Source: Terriglobia bacterium
Lineage (GTDB): Bacteria; Acidobacteriota; Terriglobia; Bryobacterales; UBA6623
Length of the DNA: 36,296 nt
Assembly: GCA_009838515.1 (NCBI GenBank)
Contig: VXRL01000082.1
Coordinates: 1 to 36,296, forward strand
Direction: 5' to 3'
A model generated the notes under the pieces. It searched no databases and was not told where the DNA came from. It saw only the letters and a program-made list of their open reading frames with translations. A program made the position numbers and the translations under genes. Below are positions 1-10,300 of the stretch, piece after piece; the first letter of the stretch is position 1; every line of letters begins with the position of its first letter.

Positions 1-60
1 TTTTTTTAAACAACACCCTACAAACCCCGCGGGCGGGGCCCGGGCCCCCCCCCCCCGCCC
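1..60. other. Low-complexity contig end, probable sequence error
   Basis: The window opens with a poly-T run, then a near-pure C/G stretch containing an eleven-base C run. The reading frame of the minus-strand gene crossing it stays open, but its peptide becomes Gly/Ala/Pro/Arg noise exactly where a conserved domain should continue. I read this as an assembly or sequencing artefact at a contig end rather than native sequence. Confidence 0.6.
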
Positions 61-2905
61 CGGTGCGCCCGGGCGGGCTGACTGCCCCGAATCCGGTGCC
101 ATAGATCTCCAGCAAGCCCCCGGCGCGCGCCAGCACGCCGCTCCCGGGATTGTTCGGATCTTCCACGGCAGCGCTCACCCCCCCGCTGACCCGACCCGGG
201 AAGATGCCCGGCTGTGCAGGCCCTAGGGGGATCGACACAGGATCTGTCCGCCCAAACGGGGACGACACCACGATTTCCGTCGCATCGGCGGGAATCTGGA
301 AGGGCAACTGAAAGGTAATCTCTGTCGGGGACACCTTCGCCAGCGGGGCTGCCACTCCAGCGACATGCACGCTGGTCAGGCCCAGATCCACGGGAAGAGC
401 CGGATTGTCGAAAAGCAGGGTCGTGTCGGCTTCGAACGGCCCTGTCGCCAACGCATTGCCGTAGATCGTCACCAAGCTCCCGCGGGCGAATCCCCGGCCT
501 GCGTCCGCGGTCTCGCCGCTGGCGGCATTGGCCGTGAGAGCGCCCATCACCGCAGGCGGGTCCTCGGACACGACAGCTTGGGTCTCGACACCGCTGTCAG
601 GCGCGCCGCTGATGGTCGCCGTCAGTGTCTGCTGGCCCGCCGAAGACGCCAAGGGCCAATCAATCTCCGCTCGTCCGAACGCGTCGGTCCGACTGGACAG
701 GAATTCGGCGGCGTCCGCGCCGGTCGCAGTGAATGCAAGCTCGATTCCGCTATAGGGCACCAAGTTCTCATCCCGAACTCGGTACTCCAGCGGCTCGGCC
801 AGCGTTGAGCCCGCAACACCATATTGCTCCGAGAAGTGCAGCGGCTCCAAGCTGAGCTCCGTGGCATCATCACGTACTACCAAACGAGTCTCCAAGCGGT
901 CATAACCAGTCTCCGCTGCTTCCGCCGTCAGGGTTGCCGTGCCAGATTCGAGCGCTCGAGCCTCAAATTCGGCCAATACTTCCCCCGCCGGGATCGTCAC
1001 GGTGGATGGGATTTCGGCAATGGCACCGTCAAGCCGGAGGTTCACGACGAGGTCGGTGTCGCGGGACTCGGAGATCATGACCTGCGCCGAGCCGGCACAG
1101 CCGACCAGCAGCCCGCCTGCGGGCCACGTCGACAAATGCAGCATCCGCACTAGCTCGGCCTCACTTGAAGCCCTGGATTCGGAATGCAAATCAAAGAACG
1201 ACAGCCACCACCTTCTCAGCTGCCTCAGCGTCCGCAGCGATTCCGGCTTGGGCTGGACACCCTCATCCACCAGCAGCACGAACGCCTGGCGGAAGTGCCT
1301 CTGGGACACGGAAGAATCGGGCCGGCGGGGACCCACTGCCTCGATGATGTCCTCGACGCGGATCTCCTTGCGGACTCCGTCGAACTCCACACCGACTTCC
1401 GGCGTGCGCGAGGCGTTGCCGAGGGCCGCCCTCACCGAGGTGGGATTCGTGACCAAGAAAGTCGGCGGCACCTCCGACGGATCCCGCAGTCCCATCAAAT
1501 ACTGGTCGAGGAGACTGTAGGTCTGCGTGGCAGCAGTGGTCTCGAAGCGGGGACTGGTGCCCTCGCCGTTGTCCGTGATGGCATTGCCCTCGAGCACAGA
1601 AGCGCTGGAGTTCAAGAAAAAGCTCCAGTGCGCGAACTGGCGCCCGAGGACGGCATCGGACACCTCGCCGGTCTCGGGATCCTTGAACGGCGTGTAAGCT
1701 AGGAACCTGTGTCCAATCTCGTGCGCCAAGATCGTCAGCATCGAAGAATGCGACAGTCCGCGGATCGGCGCGGCCGGGCTGGTAGGGTATTCCGATAGCG
1801 CGCCCATATTGACGAACGACGAAAGGCGGCGGGGCGAGCCGAACAGACGGCCGGTGTCGTAGATAAACTCGCCGATTCCGCGAACCTCGTTCCGCACGGT
1901 GTAAGCGTGGGCAAGCGAAAAATCGCTGGCGTCCATCTCGAGATCGTTGAAGACGACCACCGTGTCATAAGCATCCTCGTGGGTGCGATAAAACGAATGC
2001 ACCACGGCAAATTCGTCGATAGCCGGATCGCTCACGAAGACTTCGGCAAGAATGCTGTCCGCGTCGAAAAGCTCGGACTCGACCGAACTCCAGTCAACCG
2101 TTTCGACACCGCTCAAGGCTCGACCGCTAAACAATCCGACCACCGCGTCGAGGAGGTTTACATCCCCATAGCGGAATTCGATGCCGCCATTTTGGTGGAT
2201 CGTCACTTGGAAGGTCTGCGCGTCTCCTACGGGTCCCTCGGTAAACAGCGGCACAGCATGCCAGGCAACTGTCAACGCTTCGGATGTTGCCGCAACCCGG
2301 ACGCTTCCTCCCCGGCTCGGATCCAGATCGTGAAACAGGGGGGCGATCCGCGCCGGGCCGTAGGCAGCGCGCGAGTAGTTTCTCGGCCGAGAGCTCGCCT
2401 CAGGGTAGACGAACGTGAGGTTGCCATCGGAATTGACGAAGAGACTGTCGTGCGAAGAACCGTAGTACGGAAACGCAAACGGCAATTCGACGAGCTGGAA
2501 GTCGTCATCCTCCAGATCCAACGGCGTTCCTTCTTCGGGCAGGGGCGCTCCTTCGGGAAACCTAGAAACTGTGACTCGGAAACTGTCCTGCTCGGGGGTG
2601 ATCGTGATCGAGGACTCGGCTAGGTCAAACGGGTGCGGGGGCGCGAGCACTTCATCCGTGGCTTCGACGATGGCGATGCCATCCACGCTAGTCGGCACCG
2701 ACGGTCCGGTCTGGGCACGGGCAGTGAAGCGCACCTTTCCCTCCGACAGCCGCCGCTGCTGCGCCAAGAAAACAGCCTCTTGGGCAGTGCGCGGATTCCC
2801 GCAGGCGACCTTGTCGAAGTGCGCGGGAGCCGCCACTACAGGGCCGGTGGCGACGGACGCTATGGCAAGGGCGCCGACGGCTGCGAAGATGCCCCTCACT
2901 CTCAT
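1..2905 (-). CDS. Secreted HExxH metallopeptidase with TIGR03437-like C-terminal domain (partial)
   Basis: The frame is open from an ATG at 2905 to the window edge, giving at least 968 residues with no stop. Residues 1-26 form a signal peptide (charged start, hydrophobic core, VVAAPA). Residues about 140-262 resemble a nidogen-like beta domain (FPYYG, then VNSDGNLTF). A zinc motif HEIGH lies at 395-399, followed by AHWSFFL and EGN (E439 is a possible third ligand) and SLLDQYLMGL. About 690-790 looks like an Ig-like/invasin-type segment. From about 793 (NAASG...FARGSLVTIYG) the sequence matches the TIGR03437-type domain common in Solibacter proteins. A GTG eight codons upstream preceded by AGGGG is an alternative start. 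I infer an extracellular protease or surface protein; the substrate is unknown. The C terminus is lost at the contig end. Confidence 0.75.
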   Translation of the reverse strand, partial: MRVRGIFAAVGALAIASVATGPVVAAPAHFDKVACGNPRTAQEAVFLAQQRRLSEGKVRFTARAQTGPSVPTSVDGIAIVEATDEVLAPPHPFDLAESSITITPEQDSFRVTVSRFPEGAPLPEEGTPLDLEDDDFQLVELPFAFPYYGSSHDSLFVNSDGNLTFVYPEASSRPRNYSRAAYGPARIAPLFHDLDPSRGGSVRVAATSEALTVAWHAVPLFTEGPVGDAQTFQVTIHQNGGIEFRYGDVNLLDAVVGLFSGRALSGVETVDWSSVESELFDADSILAEVFVSDPAIDEFAVVHSFYRTHEDAYDTVVVFNDLEMDASDFSLAHAYTVRNEVRGIGEFIYDTGRLFGSPRRLSSFVNMGALSEYPTSPAAPIRGLSHSSMLTILAHEIGHRFLAYTPFKDPETGEVSDAVLGRQFAHWSFFLNSSASVLEGNAITDNGEGTSPRFETTAATQTYSLLDQYLMGLRDPSEVPPTFLVTNPTSVRAALGNASRTPEVGVEFDGVRKEIRVEDIIEAVGPRRPDSSVSQRHFRQAFVLLVDEGVQPKPESLRTLRQLRRWWLSFFDLHSESRASSEAELVRMLHLSTWPAGGLLVGCAGSAQVMISESRDTDLVVNLRLDGAIAEIPSTVTIPAGEVLAEFEARALESGTATLTAEAAETGYDRLETRLVVRDDATELSLEPLHFSEQYGVAGSTLAEPLEYRVRDENLVPYSGIELAFTATGADAAEFLSSRTDAFGRAEIDWPLASSAGQQTLTATISGAPDSGVETQAVVSEDPPAVMGALTANAASGETADAGRGFARGSLVTIYGNALATGPFEADTTLLFDNPALPVDLGLTSVHVAGVAAPLAKVSPTEITFQLPFQIPADATEIVVSSPFGRTDPVSIPLGPAQPGIFPGRVSGGVSAAVEDPNNPGSGVLARAGGLLEIYGTGFGAVSPPGRTGAGGGGPGPARGVCRVLFKK

Positions 2906-2991
2906 CGCGCGAATTCTTGATTCTTGCACAGGCCCCTGAGATTTGACGCTGGCGCTTGGGCTCGCGTTTCGGCCGGTCAGCGCGGCGGCGA

Positions 2992-4626
2992 TCAGCCCTT
3001 CGCCACTAGCGCATACCCGTGACCGTGAACGGCCTCCAAGCAGCTGATCAAGACCTGCCGCGTGGCCCCCGGGCGCATGATGGCATCTACGTGCCCCTTC
3101 GACGCGCACCACTTGGCGTCTAGTGTGCGGTCATACTGCTGGCGCGTGCGCTCGATTTCGTGCAGCAAGTCTTCCGGCAGGCCGGAATCATCTCCTTCCA
3201 CGGCTCGCAACTCGCTTGCGAACATCGCTTGGACGGCCGATTCGCCTTCCATGACGCCGACCCGGGCCGTTGGCCAGCCGAAAATGAATTCCGGGTCGAA
3301 CCCCTGGCCGGCCATCGCGTAGTACCCCGCCCCGCTGGCGTGCCGCAAGGTCACCACGATCTTGGGCACGCGCGCCGTCGCCATCGATTCGACCATTTCG
3401 GCACCGGCCCGAATGATGCCGCTCCGCTCGGCCTGGGGTCCGACCATGAAGCCGGTGACGTCCTGGAAGTAGACGAGCGGGTGGCCCTGGCGGTCGCACT
3501 TCTGCACGAATTCAGCGGCCTTGCGGGCTGTCTCGGCGTAGATGATGGCTCCGATGCGGGTACTCTCGCCATCGCGGAACAAGCCTCGCCGGTTGGCGAT
3601 CAAGCCAACCGGCCAACCCCCGACTTGGACATTCGCGCACAGCAGCTCCGGAGCGCGCTCGGCCATGAATTCCACGCACCCGTCCCGATCCACGATGCGC
3701 CGGACGACCGCATGCATGTCGTAGGGCAGGCGGCGGTCGCTCGGCAAGATCTCGTCAAGCCCTCCGCCGGACTCGGGGTCCGAGCGGTTCGGCGCTGCCG
3801 AAGGTGCGCGCGGAAGCCCGAGCAATAGCGTCCGGATGCGAGCGATGCACTCCGCATCGTCAGCCACGCGGTAGTGCGCGACACCGCTTTGCTCGGTATG
3901 CATGGAGGCTCCGCCGAGAGCCTCCGCCTCGACCTGTTGGCCAATCGCGCCTTGGACCAAGTTCGGTCCGCCCAGGCCCATGAAGCTCGTGCCCTCCACC
4001 ATGAGGATCACATCGCTCAGCGCGGGCAGGTATGCGCCGCCAGCGATGCACTGCCCCATGACGGCGGAAATCTGCGGAATCCTCAGTCGGCGGCGCATGC
4101 GGGCGCAATTGTGGAAGATCCGCGCACCGCCATATTTTCCTGGAAACGTGCCATGCTGCTCCGGCAGGAACACTCCGGCGGAATCAACCAAGTACACGAT
4201 TGGGATGCCGCAGCGCATCGCTGCCTCTTGGATGCGCAGCACCTTCGAGACGGTCTCGGGGAACCAACTGCCGGCCTTCACGGTGGCATCATTGGCCATC
4301 ACGGCAACCTGCCGGCCGCCCACTCGTCCGATCCCGGTCACGACACCGGCCGCCGGAGCCACGCCGCCGTGGGCATCGTGGGCCATGAGCAGGCCCAGTT
4401 CCAACAGTTCCTCGCCTTCGTCCAGCAGGGCTGCAATGCGCTCCCGCGCCAGTAGCTTCCCCGCCTTGCGCTGCCGCTCGATCCGCTTGGGGCCGCCGCC
4501 AAGCCGGACCGCGTCCTCCAGTTCCTGCAACTCGGATATCAGCGCATGCATGTAGGCGCGCCGCGCGCCCCGCTCGTCGGCATCCGGAGCCGTCAGGCCG
4601 GACTGCGGGCCAAGAGGAAACGCCAT
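2992..4626 (-). CDS. Acyl-CoA carboxylase, carboxyltransferase (beta) subunit
   Basis: The 544-residue protein has the two crotonase-like halves of biotin-dependent acyl-CoA carboxyltransferases, such as the methylcrotonyl- or propionyl-CoA carboxylase beta subunits. The N-terminal half has RQRKAGKLLARERIAALLDEG, VDSAGVFLPEQ and GGAYLPALSD. The C-terminal half has FLQDVTGFMVG-type sequence (seen as FQDVTGFMVG), ASGAGYYAMAG and GVMEGESAVQ. It moves a carboxyl group from carboxybiotin to an acyl-CoA in the cytoplasm. Length is normal for the family (about 510-540). No biotin carboxylase or biotin carrier gene lies nearby, so its partner must be elsewhere and the acyl substrate cannot be set from context. 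It starts 35 bp after the peptidase gene upstream and is probably co-transcribed with it. Confidence 0.9.
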   Translation of the reverse strand: MAFPLGPQSGLTAPDADERGARRAYMHALISELQELEDAVRLGGGPKRIERQRKAGKLLARERIAALLDEGEELLELGLLMAHDAHGGVAPAAGVVTGIGRVGGRQVAVMANDATVKAGSWFPETVSKVLRIQEAAMRCGIPIVYLVDSAGVFLPEQHGTFPGKYGGARIFHNCARMRRRLRIPQISAVMGQCIAGGAYLPALSDVILMVEGTSFMGLGGPNLVQGAIGQQVEAEALGGASMHTEQSGVAHYRVADDAECIARIRTLLLGLPRAPSAAPNRSDPESGGGLDEILPSDRRLPYDMHAVVRRIVDRDGCVEFMAERAPELLCANVQVGGWPVGLIANRRGLFRDGESTRIGAIIYAETARKAAEFVQKCDRQGHPLVYFQDVTGFMVGPQAERSGIIRAGAEMVESMATARVPKIVVTLRHASGAGYYAMAGQGFDPEFIFGWPTARVGVMEGESAVQAMFASELRAVEGDDSGLPEDLLHEIERTRQQYDRTLDAKWCASKGHVDAIMRPGATRQVLISCLEAVHGHGYALVAKG

Positions 4627-4661
4627 TGCCCTAACCTACCAATCCGCCATCGAGCTATCGC

Positions 4662-6140
4662 TCAGTTCGAATCGAAGGCGCCGCCGTCCCGTTGCGGCCG
4701 CCATTCATCCCAGACGCCCAGGAAGCGCAAGTGCCTGATCAGCCCTTGGTCCTGAAGCCATCTCGAAACTTCGGCCGCCGACCACCTCTCGGCGATCCGC
4801 TCCGTCTCTTGCGCGATCCCGACCAGCGTCCGCGCGGCAACCACCGCCGAACTCCTAACGCTGTCGATATCGACCTTGTCGAACGTGTCGGCCTCGGAGT
4901 GGTAGGAGGAGTAGTAATCCGAGGTCTCCTGCACCGCGAACAGCGACGGCACGCCCTGCAGCATGAACGTGAAGTTGTCGCTCATGAAGTAAGCCTTCGC
5001 AGTGTGCCGGAAGCGCCCGAATTCGTCCACGCCGCCAAGCAGCCGCTCGACTTGGCGCAATAGATCCCTGCGGCCTCCCGTCGAGTAGCCGCTCAGCGGC
5101 CCGCCTCCCATGTCATGCACTATAGTCGCCACGTGGCGGTCGAGTCCGTCGCGATGCGAATCGACATACGCCAGCGATCCGAACAGGCCGAACTCCTCGC
5201 CGCCGAAGAGGACGAAACGCAACGTGCGCAGCGGGCGAACTCCCGCTTCGGCGATCGCGCGCGCGACATGCAGGACCAAGGCGACGTTCACGGCATTGTC
5301 CAAGCACCCCGTGCCCATGTCCCACGAATCGAGGTGGGCTCCGAGCAACACGATCTCGTCCGGCAGGCCTTCTCCGGGAATTTCTGCCACGACGTTGGCC
5401 GTCTCGAACGAAGGTCCGATCCGATTGGGCATTTCCAAGCGGACCCGCACGCGCTCACCCACTTCAAGCAGGCGAGCCAGTCGCAGGCCCTCTTCGCGAG
5501 CTACCAGTGCTGACGGAATCGGGTCCAGTTCGGCCGAAAGGTTATTGACGTGCCGGTAGAGGAGTTGCCGCGGGCGGGTCGAAACGATCAGCACAGCAAG
5601 CGCTCCAACCTCGGCAGCCTCGCGGACGGCCACCATCGCATCGCGCTGGGACAGCCCCAGGCTCTCCAGAGAGGAGGCCTCGCGCAGCTCCACCAAGACG
5701 ATCTTGCCGCGCAAGCTCTCGCCAGCCTGGAGAATCGCCCCTTGCTGGCCGCTCCCTCCTAGCGCCAGCTCTGCCTCCATTGGCTCCCGGACACTGGGAG
5801 AAAAAGCCGAGGCGGCGGCTCGCAGCCGGAAGGGACGCGGCTGTACCACCTCGATTCTGGTATCGCCCTCGCGCCACGCCCGAGGGATCGGAACCGACTC
5901 CAGCCTTGCGGTCTGCAAGCCTGCTTCTTGAAACGACCGCAGTCCCCACTGCAGCGCGTCCTGCATGGCCTTGGTGCCGGCCATGCGCGGGCCGATCGCA
6001 TCGCACAGGGTCCGCAAGTCGGCCTCGAGGCCTTGCGACGTGCGCACAGTTGTCTCGACGCGACCGAGAACCGCCGGGGCGGCAATCTCAGCGACCAGGC
6101 CCGCCAGCAGCAGAGCGCAGATGAGATGTCGAAACGGCAA
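4662..6140 (-). CDS. M28 family zinc peptidase (carboxypeptidase Q-like), secreted
   Basis: This is a 492-residue secreted peptidase of the M28 family, similar in layout to plasma glutamate carboxypeptidase. A signal peptide (ICALLLAGLVAEIAAPAV) is followed by a conserved IGPRMAGT segment, a protease-associated insert with ALAVLIVSTRP, and the metal site: H269 and D281 (AHLDSWDMGTGCLDNAVN), E315/E316 (GGEEFG), D343 (HDMGGG) and H414 (SSYHSEADTFDKVD). All ligands are present, so it should be active. The frame stays open upstream to an ATG at 6422, but those 94 extra residues are Arg/His/Pro-rich and precede the signal peptide. I therefore chose the TTG at 6140 (6143 is also possible), although no good ribosome site is visible. 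It likely degrades peptides in the periplasm or outside the cell. Confidence 0.85.
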   Translation of the reverse strand: MPFRHLICALLLAGLVAEIAAPAVLGRVETTVRTSQGLEADLRTLCDAIGPRMAGTKAMQDALQWGLRSFQEAGLQTARLESVPIPRAWREGDTRIEVVQPRPFRLRAAASAFSPSVREPMEAELALGGSGQQGAILQAGESLRGKIVLVELREASSLESLGLSQRDAMVAVREAAEVGALAVLIVSTRPRQLLYRHVNNLSAELDPIPSALVAREEGLRLARLLEVGERVRVRLEMPNRIGPSFETANVVAEIPGEGLPDEIVLLGAHLDSWDMGTGCLDNAVNVALVLHVARAIAEAGVRPLRTLRFVLFGGEEFGLFGSLAYVDSHRDGLDRHVATIVHDMGGGPLSGYSTGGRRDLLRQVERLLGGVDEFGRFRHTAKAYFMSDNFTFMLQGVPSLFAVQETSDYYSSYHSEADTFDKVDIDSVRSSAVVAARTLVGIAQETERIAERWSAAEVSRWLQDQGLIRHLRFLGVWDEWRPQRDGGAFDSN

Positions 6141-6746
6141 CAAGCAAATGAAGGTACCACAGGCGGGGACGAAAAATCCCGGTATCGCGGTGTAACTGAT
6201 TTTTTGTGAACAACTTACCAAGAAACGGAACCACGGCGTGACGGCCGCAAAGTGTGCCGCGAAACGATGGAAGCTTGGCCGTCTCCGCGGGTAGGCGTGG
6301 TCGGTCGGTTCGACGGCGTGGAAGTCGGGTCGGACGCTGGCGGATTGCAGATGCCGGAGTTGGCCCTCCGAATCTGACCGCTGAAGTGGCCGCCCGATCG
6401 TAGACTCCTTGGGTAACTTCATCGACAGAGTTTGCTCGCCCGGGATGGCTGGAAGGAAAGAGGCCGGGAGAATTCTGATTTCGTCGCCTTGGGGAAGGTT
6501 GAGGACCGAACGACGGCCACAACTTTCGGCCGCAGTATAGCGATCGCACTAGCTGCGCATCGGAATAGCGCTCCGACGGTCTCCGTAGCGCCAACGCATG
6601 GCTGCACATGCATGCCGAAGGGGTCGGTTCTGGCCCGGTGACCCGATTCGCGGGAAGTGGCCGATAGTAGTCTGCTAGTCTGAGTTTCGATTCGGTTGTC
6701 TTACCGTCGAAGATGGCGGACTGCCTTCTTGAAGGTGTAGTAGGGC
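6141..6746. other. Intergenic region between divergent genes, no recognised gene
   Basis: About 600 bp separates the M28 peptidase (leftward) from the propeptide-like gene (rightward). It should hold promoters for both. I found no convincing -35/-10 pair, RNA gene or repeat. Several frames are open but their translations are Arg/Pro-rich and unlike any family I know. Confidence 0.5.
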
Positions 6747-7307
6747 ATGGCGGCGCCAGATAGTGTTCCCCAGCCAAGACGTCAGGCAGTCGCGACAATG
6801 GTTGCGCTGCTTGCGTTGATACTTCACGCCAGCACCATGGGTCAAAGTAACCAACTGTTTTCCCCAATTGAACCGAGGCTTGTTCGGGCAGTTTCGGCAA
6901 CGTTGCCGAACCAACCCACAGTCCGCCAACGTCTAGTCTCGATTGATTTCAACATTTTGACTGCTACACGTGCTGCTGCGGTTCTGCAAACGGTGCCAAC
7001 GACCCTCACACTAAACCTCTTTGATGACGTTGAGCTCACGGCAATCGTGGACAGCACCCACCCAACTTCATCCGGCTACTCGCTGCTCGGAAGGATTCAC
7101 CAGATGGACTTGGCCACGATGGCTCTGGTCGTCAATGGTGATGTAGTTGCGGGCACCGTTCGAATAGCCGAAGCGACCTACCGAATCCGGACTGTTGGCA
7201 AGGGAGTCTACAGCATCACTCAGTTGGATCCTGCGAAGGAGCGCAAGGGGAGTGAACCTGTGATTGTGTCCCCGCCGCTTCGCGAAGGCACGCCCCTTCC
7301 ACGATGA
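6747..7307 (+). CDS. Secreted protein resembling a metallopeptidase propeptide
   Basis: The 186-residue product starts with a basic segment and a hydrophobic signal (VATMVALLALILHASTMG). The body (VRQRLVSIDFNIL, LTLNLFDDVELTAIVDSTHP, SGYSLLGRIHQMDLATMALVVNGDVVAGTVR, ATYRIRTVGKGVYSI) resembles, by my recollection, the N-terminal propeptide of bacterial reprolysin-like secreted metallopeptidases. In those proteins the catalytic domain follows in the same chain. Here the protein stops at TPLPR, where the linker to the catalytic domain would start, and the protease domain is in the next gene, whose ATG overlaps this stop (ATGA). It has no cysteine, so a cysteine-switch mechanism is excluded. It may act in trans as an inhibitor or chaperone, or be a detached remnant. 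The start lacks a strong ribosome site. Confidence 0.65.
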   Translation: MAAPDSVPQPRRQAVATMVALLALILHASTMGQSNQLFSPIEPRLVRAVSATLPNQPTVRQRLVSIDFNILTATRAAAVLQTVPTTLTLNLFDDVELTAIVDSTHPTSSGYSLLGRIHQMDLATMALVVNGDVVAGTVRIAEATYRIRTVGKGVYSITQLDPAKERKGSEPVIVSPPLREGTPLPR

Positions 7308-10300
7308 TTCCTGCCGATTGGAGGTGCCGGATTTGCCACGGCTCGCCTGCGCCTACTTGTCGATCCAGAACGCCCGTCGAGACAGATGAAGAAGGCGATT
7401 TCGGGACGGCCACCTGCGGACGAGCGCGTGGTCTTCTATGGCGGGCTCTGATCGTTGCGCTAGCCGTGATATGGGGCGGATCTGCAGAGATCTTCGCGGA
7501 TGATCGAGCTGCGCTGCTGAAGCTCTACGACTCAACCGGTGGTGCGAGCTGGAAGAATGCTTCCAACTGGCTCAGTTCGGAACCTGTTTCTCAATGGTTC
7601 GGTGTTTCGGTGGACTCAGACGGGCGAGTCCGAAGCCTCGAATTGCCTGACAACGGGCTCGAAGGTGAGATACCTGCTGCACTAGGACAGCTCCGACAGC
7701 TACGAGTCCTTGATCTTTCTTCTAATAAGCTCAAAGGTCCGGTACCAGCTGAACTGGGGGGCCTCTCTAGTCTCAATACGCTGCGACTGGCCGAGAACGG
7801 CCTCAGCGGCGCCATTCCCGCTGAACTGGGGGGCCTCGTCGAGTTAGCGAACCTCTTACTCAGCGAGAACGACTTCAGAGGACAAATCCCACCTCAGCTA
7901 GGGAATCTGGGAAGACTTCGCTTTCTTGGACTTTCGGAGAACGCCTTGACTGGGGAGATTCCGGAAGAACTCGGAAACTTGAAGAGGCTCAGGTACCTCT
8001 TGCTCTCTGGAAACGGACTGACCGGCCACATCCCTTCCAGCTTGGGGAGTCTAGGGGAACTTAGGCACGTCGCGATCAAGGACAACGCCCTGACCGGCGG
8101 GATTCCAGACGAGCTCGGAGACTTGGCTAGCCTGCGGTATCTCTTGCTCTCCGGAAACGACCTTACCGGCCCGGTCCCTTCCAGCCTAGGAAGGTTGAGA
8201 GATCTGAGGCATCTCTCGATCGAGAACAATGATTTCGAGGGCACCCTGCCCATCGAATTGGCGAATCTCGCCAGCCTCGAGTATTTTCCGGTCAATGGTA
8301 ACGAGGTTTGCGCTCCGAGAGACGCCGCTTTCCAATTTTGGCTGGACAACGTATCGTTCGTCGGCGTGACTTGTCCGGCGGACGGGCAATCCTTGATCGA
8401 CGTAGCAGTGGCATACACTCAGGCTGCCCGCAACTCGCTGGGCGGCGAGGCGAGGGTCAATGCGGAGATAGACCTCTTGTTCACAGAAGCCAATTACGCC
8501 TATTCTCAAAGCGGAATCGATCTACGTCTCGAGCTTGCGGTGACCAACGAGGTCCGTTACGAAGGCAAGGATTCAAAGGTTGATCTAGATCGGCTGAAAG
8601 ACCGTGCAGACGGTTACCTTGACGATGTGCACGGACTGCGTGACGCGGCCGGTGCAGACATAGTCGTGCTGCTGGTCGGCGCTGGCGCTTGGGGCTCCTC
8701 CGATGCCCCTTGTGGTCGGGCTTTTCAACTGAGCGATCCGTGGCTCTCGGATTCATTCGACGCCTACGCCTTCGTCGTAATGAGAGTCGATTGCGGAGCG
8801 CGCACGTTCGTCCACGAACTTGGTCACATCATGGGAGTGGGTCATGATCGCTACGAAGAGTGTGAGGGGGAGAACTGTGATCCGGTCGCGTTTCCGTACG
8901 GATACGGCTACGTAAACCAGCGGGCCTTCAGGCCTGGGACACAGCAGTCTACTCGCTGGCGCACTGTCATGGCCTACAACAACCAATGCGCCGATGCCGG
9001 ATTCAACTGCCAGCAACTGGTTCGATTCTCAAATCCCTCCCAGAACTATTCCGGAGACCCGATGGGCGTTCGTGGGCGTCACGACTCGTCGCAGATCAAC
9101 GGGCCTTCCGACGCGGCGCGGACGCTTAACCTCACACGAGAAACCCTCTCTAACTTTCGGCCGCGAGCCATCGAGGGCCCTCCCGTGACGATCTCCTTCG
9201 ATGCCGACACTTACGTCGCCGCCGAAGGGGGTGACGCGGCGTCGGTGACCGTCAGGCTCACCGCGCCGGCAAGCGCGGAGATTGCGATCCCGTTGACCGT
9301 GAACCTTGAAGGCGGGGCATCCTTTGAAGACTATTCGGGAGTGCCTCGCATGGTCGTATTTGGCAAGGCAGAGCGCACTGTAACGTTCGATGTTGTCGCT
9401 TCGAACGATGTGGTCGATGACAACGCCGAGCAAGTCGTGCTGGGCTTCGGAGCGCTCCCCATCGGTGTTATGGCAAGTGCCCCGTCTACCGCGGCAGTGG
9501 CGTTGGAAGACAACGATCTGACAGTGCAGGCCATCTCTGTCTCAAGTGGCGCTGAGATCTTGTTGGCGCGGGATGGCGATGGCCCGTGGTTAGTTGATGG
9601 CGAGCATGCCCAGAATGGAACCGCGGTAGTCAGAAACGGAGAAACGCACGTTTTGGAACTCGCCGACAACCAATGGCGGCTGGCTCTCTACGCCGTACGC
9701 ACGGCCGCTGGCCAGACAGCTGTCGAAGACGGAATCGCGGCTATAGGCGCAAACCTGTTCGATCCGCTCGGTGTCGCGCTGGACGGCGCAGGACGTCTCT
9801 ATATCGCAGACTCCAGACATCATCGAATCAGAACGGTGGATCCCTCGGGTGTGATTTACACATTGGCAGGCACGGGCGACTGGGGTTTCGCGGGAGATGG
9901 CGGGCCTGCCGTCGCTGCCCGGTTTAACAGACCGGTCGGACTGGCTCTGGACAGCAACGGAAACCTGTATGTGGCCGACTCAGGAAATCGCCGCGTGCGG
10001 CGAATCGATGCCGTGACCAGAACTATCGAGACGATCACCGGCACGGGGCAACGGGGTTCCTCGGGCGATGGCGGTCCAGCCGTTTCCGCCTCGCTGTCAA
10101 GCCCTTGGGCAATTGCGGTGGACACTTCTGAGCGCATCTACATCGCAGACCCAGAAAACCACTCGGTGCGTCGCATTGACGCCGTAACCGGGATCATTGA
10201 GAGGGTGGCGGGCAGCGGAAATTGGGGATATTCGGGTGATGGCGGGCCTGCCACTCAGGCCACGTTCAAGTTTCCGTCGGGGATTGCCTTGGATACCGTC

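Noticed and set aside
6141..6422. A 94-residue N-terminal extension of the M28 peptidase
   Set aside because: It is Arg/His/Pro-rich and would put the signal peptide in mid-protein.
7290..7320. Programmed frameshift joining the propeptide and mosaic frames
   Set aside because: No slippery run or stimulatory hairpin is visible, and the second ORF has its own signal peptide; ATGA reinitiation is the simpler reading.
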